Assembly: GCA_963989245.1 (NCBI GenBank) | Contig: OZ022340.1 | Span: 46,679,627 to 46,743,626 of the forward strand | Origin: Nansenia antarctica | Lineage: Eukaryota > Chordata > Actinopteri > Argentiniformes > Microstomatidae | Direction: 5' to 3' | Length of the DNA: 64,000 bases | Made by a program: the position numbers and the translations under genes | In this document: in pieces, positions 13,101 to 25,100 of the stretch | Numbering within the stretch: position 1 is the stretch's first letter | Layout: every line of letters begins with the position of its first letter | Notes under the pieces: generated by a model | What the model saw: the letters and a program-made list of their open reading frames with translations, nothing else | What the model was told of the DNA's origin: nothing | Database searches by the model: none

Positions 13101-16100
13101 TGGGTCTGTAGTGTGTAAAGCCCAGTATGGTGGGGGTCTGTAGTGTGTAAAGCCCAGTATGGTGGAGGTCTGTAGTGTGTAAAGCCCAGTATGGTGGGGG
13201 TCTGTAGTGTGTACAGCCCAGTATGGTGGGGGTCTGTAGTGTGTAAAGCCCAGTATGGTGGGTCTGTAGTGTGTAAAGCCCAGTATGGTGGGGGTCTGTA
13301 GTGTGTAAAGCCCAGTATGGTGGGTCTGTAGTCTGTAAAGCCCAGTATGGTGGGGGTCTGTAGTGTGTACAGCCCAGTATGGTGGGGGTCTGTAGTGTGT
13401 AAAGTCCAGTATGGTGGGGGTCTGTAGTGTGTAAAGCCCAGTATGGTGGGGGTCTGTAGTGTGTACAGCCCAGTATGGTGGGGGTCTGTAGTGTGTACAG
13501 CCCAGTATGGTGGGGGTCTGTAGTGTGTAAAGCCCAGTATGGTGGGTCTGTAGTGTGTACAACCCAGTATGGTGGGTCTGTAGTGTGTAAAGCCCAGTAT
13601 GGTGGGTGTCTGTAGTGTGTAAAGCCCAGTATGGTGGGGGTCTGTAGTGTGTACAGCCCAGTATGGTGGGTCTGTAGTGTGTAAAGCCCAGTATGGCGGG
13701 GGTCTGTAGTGTGTAAAGCCCAGTATGGTGGAGGTCTGTAGTGTGTACAGCCCAGTATGGTGGTGGTCTGTAGTATGTAAAGCCCAGTATGGTGGGTCTG
13801 TAGTGTGTAAAGCCCAGTATGGTGGGGGTCTGTAGTGTGTAAAGCCCAGTATGGTGGAGGTCTGTAGTGTGTAAAGCCCAGTATGGTGGGTCTGTAGTGT
13901 GTAAAGCCCAGTATGATGGGGGTCTGTAGTGTGTAAAGCCCAGTATGGTGGGGGTCTGTAGTGTGTACAGCCCAGTATGGTGGGGGTCTGTAGTGTGTAC
14001 AGCCCAGTATGGTGGGGGTCTGTAGTGTGTACAGCCCAGTATGGTGGGGGTCTGTAGTGTGTAAAGCCCAGTATGGTGGGGGTCTGTAGTGTGTAAAGCC
14101 CAGTATGGTGGGTCTGTAGTGTGTACAGCCCAGTATGGTGGAGGTCTGTAGTGTGTAAAGCCCAGTATGGTGGGGGTCTGTAGTGTGTAAAGCCAGGTAT
14201 GGTGGAGGTCTGTAGTGTGCAAAGCCCAGTATGGTGGGGGTCTGTAGTGTGTACAGCCCAGTATGGTGGGTCTGTAGTGTGTACAGCCCAGTATGGTGGG
14301 GGTCTGTAGTGTGTAAAGCCCAGTATGGTGGGTCTGTAGTGTGTAAAGCCCAGTATGGTGGGGGTCTGTAGTCTGTAAAGCCCAGTATGGTGGGTCTGTA
14401 GTGTGTAAAGCCCAGTATGGTGGGGGTCTGTAGTGTGTAAAGCCCAGTATGGTGGGTCTGTAGTCTGTAAAGCCCAGTATGGTGGGGTCTGTAGTCTGTA
14501 AAGCCCAGTATGGTGGGTCTGTAGTGTGTAAAGCCCCGTATGGTGGGGGTCTGTAGTGTGTAAAGCCCAGTATGGTGGGGTCTGTAGTGTGTACAGCCCA
14601 GTATGGTGGAGGTCTGTAGTGTGTAAAGCCCAGTATGGTGGGGGTCTGTAGTGTGTAAAGCCCAGTATGGTGGGGGTCTGTAGTGTGTAAAGCCCAGTAT
14701 GGTGGAGATCTGTAGTGTGTAAAGCCCAGTATGGTGGGTGTCTGTAGTGTGTACAGCCCAGTGTGGTGGGTCTGTAGTGTGTACAGCCCAGTATGGTGGG
14801 GGTCTGTAGTGTGTAAAGCCCAGTATGGTGGGTCTGTAGTATGTAAAGCCCAGTATGGTGGGGGTCTGTAGTGTGTAAAGCCCAGTATGGTGGGGGTCTG
14901 TAGTGTGTAAAGCCCAGTATGGTGGGTCTGTAGTGTGTAAAGCCCAGTATGGTGGGGGTCTGTAGTGTGTACAGCCCAGTATGGTGGGTCTGTAGTGTGT
15001 AAAGCCCAGTATGGTGGGTCTGTAGTGTGTAAAGCCCAGTATGGTGGGGGTCTGTAGTGTGTAAAGCCCAGTATGGTGGGGGTCTGTAGTGTGTAAAGCC
15101 CAGTATGGTGGGTGTCTGTAGTGTGTAAACCCAGTATGGTGGGGGTCTGTAGTCTGTAAAGCCCAGTATGGTGGAGGTCTGTAGTGTGTAAAGCCCAGTA
15201 TGGTGGGTCTGTAGTGTGTAAAGCCCAGTATGGTGGGGGTCTGTAGTGTGTAAAGCCCAGTATGGTGGGGGTCTGTAGTGTGTAAAGCCCAGTATGGTGG
15301 GTCTGTAGTGTGTACAGCCCAGTATGGTGGGGGTCTGTAGTGTGTACAGCCCAGTATGGTGGGGGTCTGTAGTGTGTAAAGCCCAGTATGGTGGGGGTCT
15401 GTAGTGTGTAAAGCCCAGTATGGTGGGTCTGTAGTGTGTACAGCCTAGTATGGTGGGGGTCTGTAGTGTGTACAGCCCAGTATGGTGGGGGTCTGTAGTG
15501 TGTAAAGCCCAGTATGGTGGGGGTCTGTAGTGTGTACAGCCCAGTATGGTGGGGGTCTGTTGTGTGTACAGCCCAGTATGGTGGGGGTCTGTAGTGTGTA
15601 AAGCCCAGTATGGTGGGGGTCTGTAGTGTGTACAGCCCAGTATGGTGGGTCTGTAGTGTGTAAAGCCCAGTATGGTGGGGGTCTGTAGTCTGTAAAGCCC
15701 AGTATGGTGGGGGTCTGTAGTGTGTACAGCCCAGTATGGTGGGGGTCTGTAGTGTGTAAAGCCCAGTATGGTGGGGGTCTGTCGTGTGTAAAGCCCAGTA
15801 TGGTGGGTCTGTAGTGTGTAAAGCCCAGTATGGTGGGTCTGTAGTGTGTAAAGCCCAGTATGGTGGGGGTCTGTAGTGTGTACAGCCCAGTATGGTGGGG
15901 GTCTGTAGTGTGTAAAGCCCAGTATGGTGGGGGTATGTAGTGTGTACAGCCCAGTATGGTGGGGGTCTGTAGTGTGTACAGCCCAGTATGGTGGGGGTCT
16001 GTAGTGTGTAAAGCCCAGTATGGTGGGGGTCTGTAGTGTGTACAGCCCAGTATGGTGGGTCTGTAGTGTGTAAAGCCCAGTATGGTGGGGGTCTGTAGTG

Positions 16101-19100
16101 TGTACAGCCCAGTATGGTGGGTCTGTAGTGTGTAAAGCCCAGTATGGTGGGGGTCTGTAGTGTGTACAGCCCAGTATGGTGGGGGTCTCTAGTGTGTAAA
16201 GCCCAGTATGGTGGGGGTCTGTCGTGTGTAAAGCCCAGTATGGTGGGTCTGTAGTGTGTTTAGCCCAGTATGGTGGGTCTGTAGTGTGTAAAGCCCAATA
16301 TGGTGGGGGTCTGTAGTGTGTAAAGCCCAGTATGGTGGGTCTGTAGTGTGTAAAGCCCAGTATGGTGGGTCTGTAGTGTGTAAAGCCCAGTATGGTGGGG
16401 GTCTGTAGTGTGTAAAGCCCAGTATGGTGGGGGTCTGTAGTGTGTAAAGCCCAGTATGGTGGGGGTCTGTAGTGTGTACAGCCCAGTATGGTGGGGGTCT
16501 GTAGTGTGTAAAGCCCAGTATGGTGGGGGTCTGTAGTGTATAAAGCCCAGTATGGTGGGGGTCTGTAGTCTGTAAAGCCCAGTATGGTGGGTCTGTAGTG
16601 TGTAAAGCCCAGTATGGTGGGGGTCTGTAGTGTGTAAAGCCCAGTATGGTGGGTCTGTAGTCTGTAAAGCCCAGTATGGTGGGGGTCTGTAGTCTGTAAA
16701 GCCCAGTATGGTGGGTCTGTAGTGTGTAAAGCCCAGTATGGTGTAAAGCCCAGAGAGCGTCCAGGGGGAGATGAAGTGATCGTGCTGTCAGACGAGGACG
16801 TGGAGGAGGGAGAGAAGGAGGGAGAGGAGAAGGAGAGAGAGAAGGAGGGAGAGGAGAAGGAGAGAGAGAAGGAGGGAGAGGAGGAGGGGGCAGAGGGGGG
16901 GCCAGGAGTGTCAGCTGGTCTACGGGGCCCTGGGGGGCCTCTGTTGAAGGAGACCAGAGCCGCCAGCCAGCCGCCCACAAGCCTCCCTGGTGGAGCCGCC
17001 TGTAAGAGGAGCCTGGAGGAGGAGGAGGACGACAGCACCCAGGAGAGGAGGGCCAGCAAGAAGCCTGCCCTCCACCAAGACTCTGTGAACCTGAGGGACT
17101 TGCTGCTCCAGCATGATTGGCACTTTGAGGACACCTCAGAAGCTCTGCGCATCTCAGGACAGGACCAGCAGAGCTCCAACCCAGCTGGTGGGGGTCTGTA
17201 GTGTGTACAGCCCAGTATGGTGGGGGTCTGTAGTGTGTAAAGCCCAGTATGGTGGGGGTCTGTAGTGTGTAAAGCCCAGTATGGTGGGGGTCTGTAGTGT
17301 GTACAGCCCAGTATGGTGGGGGTCTGTAGTGTGTACAGCCCAGTATGGTGGGGGTCTGAGTGTGTAAAGCCCAGTATGGTGTGGGTCTGTAGTGTGTAAA
17401 GCCCAGTATGGTGGGTCTGTAGTGTGTACAGCCCAGTATGGTGGGGGTCTGTAGTGCGTACAGCCCAGTATGGTGGGGGTCTGTAGTGTGTAACGCCCAG
17501 TATGGTGGGGGTCTGTAGTGTGTACAGCCCAGTATGGTGGGGGTCTGTAGTGTGTAAAGCCCAGTATGGTGGGGGTCTGTAGTGTGTACAGCCCAGTATG
17601 GTGGGTCTGTAGTGTGTAAAGCCCAGTATGGTGGGGGTCTGTAGTGTGTACAGCCCAGTATGGTGGGGGTCTGTAGTGTGTACAGCCCAGTATGGTGGGG
17701 GTCTGTAGTGTGTAAAGCCCAGTATGGTTGGGGTCTGTAGTGTGTAAAGCCCAGTATGGTGGGTCTGTAGTGTGTACAGCCCAGTGTTTTATTGTATAGT
17801 ATATGTGACGGCCCTGGCCCCATATGTTGTCCTGGCCTGTAATAACATCTGTTTCCCTGTCTGCAGAGAGTACTCCTGCTGGACAGGGTTACTAATCAGG
17901 GGAATGCAGATCAGCTGGTGGACAGCTGATTGTGCCCCACCTGGTTCCAGGATCCGGGGAATAAAAGACCCATGCAGGCCTCAGTAGGGAGGCCCCCTTC
18001 TAGGCACCATTATTCTTTATTCTATTTTGTTTGTTCCTTGTTTCACACCATGCAACACTCACCTCACCACTTTCCACTACACTCACATTACACCACTGAT
18101 TTACTGACTACCACACCTCATCTTATTATTGTTATATAGGCCTCTGGCACTAGCTCATACACGTGTAAAACAGCGCTCTTCACCTTCTCGTAGTCACGAC
18201 TGTCTTCCATAGACAGAGAACAATAAGCCCTCTGAGCCTTAGCCGTCAGCTTGCACTGTGCAAGTATGGCCCACGCTTCTTTAGGCCAACTCAGAGCATC
18301 AGCAATACGCTCAAACGCCCTGAAGTAAGACTCAACTCGAGACTCACAAAACACAGGGACCAATGAAATGTTCTCACACACATCAAAATCTTTCTGCCAC
18401 TCGAGCCGAGGCATCTTGATATCTTCAAGTTACAGGTCGATGCCAGTCACGTGGGAGCAGGGGCGGTGCTTCTACAGACCGATGAATTTGGCATTGACAG
18501 ACCTGTTAGTTTTTTTTTCAAAAAAGTTCAACTCTTGTCAGCTCAATTACTCAGTGATTGAAAAGGAAGCCCTTGCCTTGGTCTGGGCTCTCCATCATTT
18601 TGATGTGTACATTATGTCCGGTCTCGCTCCATTGGTAGTCTTCACGGATCACAATCCATTGATCTTCCTCAATTCTTTAAAGTGCCCTAACCAGAGACTG
18701 ATTCGCTGGTCATTATTTTTACAGTCATATACTCTGGACATACGTCACATAAAAGGGAAGGACAATGTAGTGGCAGATGCATTGTCCAGGGTCCCTTAAG
18801 ATAATTGTTTTTGTGTTAACTAATTTCCTGTTTTTACCCTTCTACTGTTCCTGCTCCTCTTAATAATGGCTTCATAGGTACCTGTTGCCGAGGTTGGAGT
18901 AATGGTGGTTGGTCCTGAATACAGGTGATTATATATTATTTTACTGTGGGGTGTTTCCCTGTTGTGCAGTGTTCCCTTTGGGACCCTGTTTCTATGGGAG
19001 GGGGTGTGACGGCCCTGGCCCCATATATTGTCCTGGCCTGTAATAACATCTGTTTCCCTGTCTGCAGAGAGTACTCCTGCTGGACAGGGTTACTAATCAG

Positions 19101-22100
19101 GGGAATGCAGATCAGCTGGTGGACAGCTGATTGTGCCCCACCTGGTTCCAGGATCCGGGACATAATAAAAGACCCATGCAGGCCTCAGTATTGAGGCCCC
19201 CTTCTAGGCACCATTATTCTTTATTCTATTTTGTTTGTTCCTTGTTTCACACCATGCAACACTCACCTCACCACTTTCCACTACACTCACATTACACCAC
19301 TGATTTACTGACTACCACACCTCATCTTATTATTGTTATATAGGCCTCATTTAGTTTACAATAAACATTTTCTTATCATTACTTTAAGATCGTGTGTGTG
19401 TCTCCCGTTTTTGTCATGGTCATGAGCCTGGCCGTGACACCAGTATGGTGGAGGTCTGTAGTGTGTAAAGCCCAGTATGGTGGGGGTCTGTAGTGTGTAC
19501 AGCCCAGTATGGTGGGTCTGTAGTGTGTACAGCCCAGTATGGTGGGGGTCTGTAGTGTGTAAAGCCCAGTATGGTGGGGGTCTGTAGTGTGTAAAGCCCA
19601 GTATGGTGGGTCTGTAGTGTGTAAAGCCCAGTATGGTGGGGGTCTGTAGTGTGTAAAGCCCAGTATGGTGGGGGTCTGTAGTGTGTAAAGCCCAGTATGG
19701 TGGGTCTGTAGTGTGTAAAGCCCAGTATGGTGGGTCTGTAGTGTGTAAAGCCCAGTATGGTGGGTCTGTAGTGTGTAAAGCCCAGTATGGTGGGGGTCTG
19801 TAGTGTGTAAAGCCCAGTATGGTGGGGGTCTGTAGTGTGTACAGCCCAGTATGGTGGGTCTGTAGTGTGTACAGCCCAGTATGGTGGGGGTCTGTAGTGT
19901 GTAAAGCCCAGTATGGTGGGGGTCTGTAGTGTGTAAAGCCCAGTATGGTGGGGGTCTGTAGTGTGTAAAGCCCAGTATGGTGGGGGTCTGTAGTGTGTAC
20001 AGCCCAGTATGGTGGGTCTGTAGTGTGTAAAGCCCAGTATGGTGGGGGTCTGTAGTGTGTAAAGCCCAGTATGGTGGGGGTCTGTAGTGTGTAAAGCCCA
20101 GTATGGTGGAGGTCTGCAGTGTGTACAGCCCAGTATGGTGGGGGTCTGTAGTGTGTACAGCCCAGTATGGTGGGGGTCTGTAGTGTGTACAGCCCAGTAT
20201 GGTGGGTCTGTAGTGTGTAAAGCCCAGTATGGTGGAGGTCTGTAGTGTGTACAGCCCAGTATGGTGGGGGTCTGTAGTGTGTACAGCCCAGTATGGTGGG
20301 TCTGTAGTGTGTAAAGCCCAGTATGGTGGAGGTCTGTAGTGTGTAAAGCCCAGTATGGTGGATGTCTGTAGTGTGTACAGCCCAGTATGGTGGGTCTGTA
20401 GTCTGTAAAGCCCAGTATGGTGGGGGTCTGTAGTCTGTAAAGCCCAGTATGGTGGGTCTGTAGTGTGTAAAGCCCAGTATGGTGGGGGTCTGTAGTGTGT
20501 AAAGCCCAGTATGGTGGGGGTCTGTAGTGTGTAAAGCCCAGTATGGTGGGGGTCTGTAGTCTGTAAAGCCCAGTATGGTGGGTCTGTAGTGTGTAAAGCC
20601 CAGTATGGTGGGGGTCTGTAGTGTGTAAAGCCCAGTATGGTGGGGGTCTGTAGTGTGTACAGCCCAGTATGGTGGGGGTCTGTAGTGTGTAAAGCCCAGT
20701 ATGGTGGGGGTCTGTAGTGTGTACAGCCCAGTATGGTGGGTCTGTAGTGTGTACAGCCCAGTATGGTGGGGGTCTGTAGTGTGTAAAGCCCAGTATGGTG
20801 GGTCTGTAGTGTGTAAAGCCCAGTATGGTGGGGGTCTGTAGTGTGTAAAGCCCAGTATGGTGGGGGTCTGTAGTGTGTACAGCCCAGTATGGTGGGTTCT
20901 GTAGTGTGTAAAGCCCAGTATGGTGGGGGTCTGTAGTGTGTACAGCCCAGTATGGTGGGGGTCTGTAGTGTGTACAGCCCAGTATGGTGGGGGTCTGTAG
21001 TGTGTAAAGCCCAGTATGGTGGGGGTCTGTAGTGTGTAAAGCCCAGTATGGTGGGGGTCTGTAGTGTGTAAAGCCCAGTATGGTGGGTCTGTAGTGTGTA
21101 CAGCCCAGTATGGTGGAGGTCTGTAGTGTGTAAAGCCCAGTATGGTGGGGGTCTGTAGTGTGTAAAGCCCAGTATGGTGGGGGTCTGTAGTGTGTACAGC
21201 CCAGTATGGTGGGTCTGTAGTGTGTACAGCCCAGTATGGTGGGGGTCTGTAGTGTGTAAAGCCCAGTATGGTGGGTCTGTAGTGTGTAAAGCCCAGTATG
21301 GTGGGGGTCTGTAGTGTGTAAAGCCCAGTATGGTGGGGGTCTGTAGTGTGTACAGCCCAGTATGGTGGGTCTGTAGTGTGTAAAGCCCAGTATGGTGGGG
21401 GTCTGTAGTGTGTACAGCCCAGTATGGTGGGTCTGTAGTGTGTAAAGCCCAGTATGGTGGGGGTCTGTAGTGTGTACAGCCCAGTATGGTGGGGGTCTGT
21501 AGTGTGTAAAGCCCAGTATAGAGGGGGTCTGTAGTGTGTAAAGCCCAGTATGGTGGAGGTCTGTAGTGTGTACAGCCCAGTATGGTGGGGGTCTGTAGTG
21601 TGTACAGCCCAGTATGGTGGGTCTGTAGTGTGTAAAGCCCAGTATGGTGGAGGTCTGTAGTGTGTACAGCCCAGTATGGTGGGGGTCTGTAGTGTGTACA
21701 GCCCAGTATGGTGGGTCTGTAGTGTGTAAAGCCCAGTATGGTGGAGGTCTGTAGTGTGTAAAGCCCAGTATGGTGGAGGTCTGTAGTGTGTACAGCCCAG
21801 TATGGTGGGTCTGTAGTCTGTAAAGCCCAGTATGGTGGGGGTCTGTAGTCTGTAAAGTCCAGTATGGTGGGTCTGTAGTGTGTAAAGCCCAGTATGGTGG
21901 GGGTCTGTAGTGTGTAAAGCCCAGTATGGTGGGGGTCTGTAGTGTGTAAAGCCCAGTATGGTGGGGGTCTGTAGTCTGTAAAGCCCAGTATGGTGGGTCT
22001 GTAGTGTGTACAGCCCAGTATGGTGGGGGTCTGTAGTGTGTAAAGCCCAGTATGGTGGGTCTGTAGTGTGTACAGCCCAGTATGGTGGGGGTCTGTAGTG

Positions 22101-25100
22101 TGTAAAGCCCAGTATGGTGGGGGTCTGTAGTGTGTAAAGCCCAGTATGGTGGGGGTCTGTAGTGTGTAAAGCCCAGTATGGTGGGGGTCTGTAGTGTGTA
22201 CAGCCCAGTATGGTGGGGGTCTGTAGTGTGTAAAGCCCAGTATAGAGGGGGTCTGTAGTGTGTAAAGCCCAGTATGGTGGAGGTCTGTAGTGTGTACAGC
22301 CCAGTATGGTGGGGGTCTGTAGTGTGTACAGCCCAGTATGGTGGGTCTGTAGTGTGTAAAGCCCAGTATGGTGGAGGTCTGTAGTGTGTACAGCCCAGTA
22401 TGGTGGGGGTCTGTAGTGTGTACAGCCCAGTATGGTGGGTCTGTAGTGTGTAAAGCCCAGTATGGTGGAGGTCTGTAGTGTGTAAAGCCCAGTATGGTGG
22501 AGGTCTGTAGTGTGTACAGCCCAGTATGGTGGGTCTGTAGTCTGTAAAGCCCAGTATGGTGGGGGTCTGTAGTCTGTAAAGTCCAGTATGGTGGGTCTGT
22601 AGTGTGTAAAGCCCAGTATGGTGGGGGTCTGTAGTGTGTAAAGCCCAGTATGGTGGGGGTCTGTAGTGTGTAAAGCCCAGTATGGTGGGGGTCTGTAGTC
22701 TGTAAAGCCCAGTATGGTGGGTCTGTAGTGTGTACAGCCCAGTATGGTGGGGGTCTGTAGTGTGTAAAGCCCAGTATGGTGGGTCTGTAGTGTGTACAGC
22801 CCAGTATGGTGGGGGTCTGTAGTGTGTAGAGCCCAGTATGGTGTGGGTCTGTAGTGTGTAAAGCCCAGTATGGTGGGTCTGTAGTGTGTAAAGCCCAGTA
22901 TGGTGGGGGTCTGTAGTGTGTAAAGCCCAGTATGGTGGGGGTCTGTAGTGTGTACAGCCCAGTATGGTGGGGTCTGTAGTGTGTAAAGCCCAGTATGGTG
23001 GGGGTCTGTAGTGTGTACAGCCCAGTATGGTGGGGGTCTGTAGTGTGTACAGCCCAGTATGGTGGGGGTCTGTAGTGTGTAAAGCCCAGTATGGTGGGGG
23101 TCTGTAGTGTGTAAAGCCCAGTATGGTGGGGGTCTGTAGTGTGTAAAGCCCAGTATGGTGGGTCTGTAGTGTGTACAGCCCAGTATGGTGGAGGTCTGTA
23201 GTGTGTAAAGCCCAGTATGGTGGGGGTCTGTAGTGTGTAAAGCCCAGTATGGTGGGGGTCTGTAGTGTGTACAGCCCAGTATGGTGGGTCTGTAGTGTGT
23301 ACAGCCCAGTATGGTGGGGGTCTGTAGTGTGTAAAGCCCAGTATGGTGGGTCTGTAGTGTGTAAAGCCCAGTATGGTGGGGGTCTGTAGTGTGTAAAGCC
23401 CAGTATGGTGGGGGTCTGTAGTGTGTAAAGCCCAGTATGGTGGGTCTGTAGTGTGTAAAGCCCAGTATGGTGGGTCTGTAGTGTGTAAAGCCCAGTATGG
23501 TGGGGGTCTGTAGTGTTACGGCTGGGCCTTCACACACGCCCTCCCCCGCCCCCACAGCTCGAGCACCCGCCCCCACAACTCGAGCACAGCGTGCTCTCCG
23601 CCGCAGCTGAGGCTTGTCCCCCTAATTAGAGCTTCAGCCAAACCTGCACACCTGTCTCCACTCCCAATCAACCCTCTGTCTACATCTACCCTGGATTTCT
23701 ACTCACTCATCGTCAGTTCTTCCCTAAGAATGACCTGGCAAGTATCCTCTGTGACTAGTCGTGAACTTTGCTCTCGTGCCTAATTTTGTGATTCGTTTAT
23801 ATCTTATGTACTGGCCTACCGTGGAGACTTACCCTGTTTTTCTGTTCCTCCACAGCCCACGCCAACCACTACCGCCAGCCCGCCAGGTTGAAACCCCCGG
23901 ACTCATCCTTTCAGTTTTTCCACTGTAAATAAATACCCTACGGGGCTTCACATTATTCTGCCTCCGTTGTCGTGTCCTTGAGCCCCCTCACCACCGTGGC
24001 TTAACACTGTAGTGTGTAAAGCCCAGTATGGTGGGGGTCTGTAGTCTGTAAAGCCCAGTATGGTGGGGTCTGTAGTGTGTACAGCCCAGTATGGTGGGTC
24101 TGTAGTGTGTAAAGCCCAGTATGGTGGGGGTCTGTAGTGTGTACAGCCCAGTATGGTGGGGGTCTGTAGTGTGTAAAGCCCAGTATGGTGGGGGTCTGTA
24201 GTGTGTAAAGCCCAGTATGGTGGAGGTCTGTAGTGTGTACAGCCCAGTATGGTGGGGGTCTGTAGTGTGTACAGCCCAGTATGGTGGGGGTCTGTAGTGT
24301 GTACAGCCCAGTATGGTGGGTCTGTAGTGTGTAAAGCCCAGTATGGTGGAGGTCTGTAGTGTGTAAAGCCCAGTATGGTGGGGGTCTGTAGTGTGTACAG
24401 TCCAGTATGGTGGGTCTGTAGTGTGTAAAGCCCAGTATGGTGGGGGTCTGTAGTGTGTAAAGCCCAGTATGGTGGGGTCTGTAGTGTGTACAGTCCAGTA
24501 TGGTGGGTCTGTAGTGTGTAAAGCCCAGTATGGTGGGGGTCTGTAGTCTGTAAAGCCCAGTATGGTGGGTTCTGTAGTGTGTACAGCCCAGTATGGTGGG
24601 TCTGTAGTGTGTAAAGCCCAGTATGGTGGGGGTCTGTAGTGTGTACAGCCCAGTATGGTGGGGGTCTGTAGTGTGTAAAGCCCAGTATGGTGGGGGTCTG
24701 TAGTGTGTAAAGCCCAGTATGGTGGAGGTCTGTAGTGTGTACAGCCCAGTATGGTGGGGGTCTGTAGTGTGTACAGCCCAGTATGGTGGGGGTCTGTAGT
24801 GTGTACAGCCCAGTATGGTGGGTCTGTAGTGTGTAAAGCCCAGTATGGTGGAGGTCTGTAGTGTGTACAGCCCAGTATGGTGGGGGTCTGTAGTGTGTAC
24901 AGCCCAGTATGGTGGGGGTCTGTAGTGTGTACAGCCCAGTATGGTGGGTCTGTAGTGTGTAAAGCCCAGTATGGTGGAGGTCTGTAGTGTGTAAAGCCCA
25001 GTATGGTGGAGGTCTGTAGTGTGTACAGCCCAGTATGGTGGGGGTCTGTAGTGTGTAAAGCCCAGTATGGTGGGGGTCTGTAGTGTGTACAGCCCAGTAT

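Larger units (their letters stand above)
17804..19439 (+). mobile_element. Rearranged Ty3/gypsy element between two related LTRs
   Basis: The interior is only about 860 bp: an inverted Gag-like fragment (18147-18414), then an RNase H fragment (18432-18799), then a purine-rich tract 'atgggaggggg' right before the 3' LTR. No integrase, protease or most of reverse transcriptase. Flanks do not form a target duplication (gtata left, ccagt right), so this is a deletion or recombination product. Confidence 0.75.

Noticed and set aside
11753..17179. Minus-strand ORF of 1,808 codons (and 1,406 codons at 19356-23576) as a repetitive protein gene
   Set aside because: All three minus frames are equally open, the ORFs run through an LTR or a gene fragment at the edges, and everything follows from a stop-free tandem unit.
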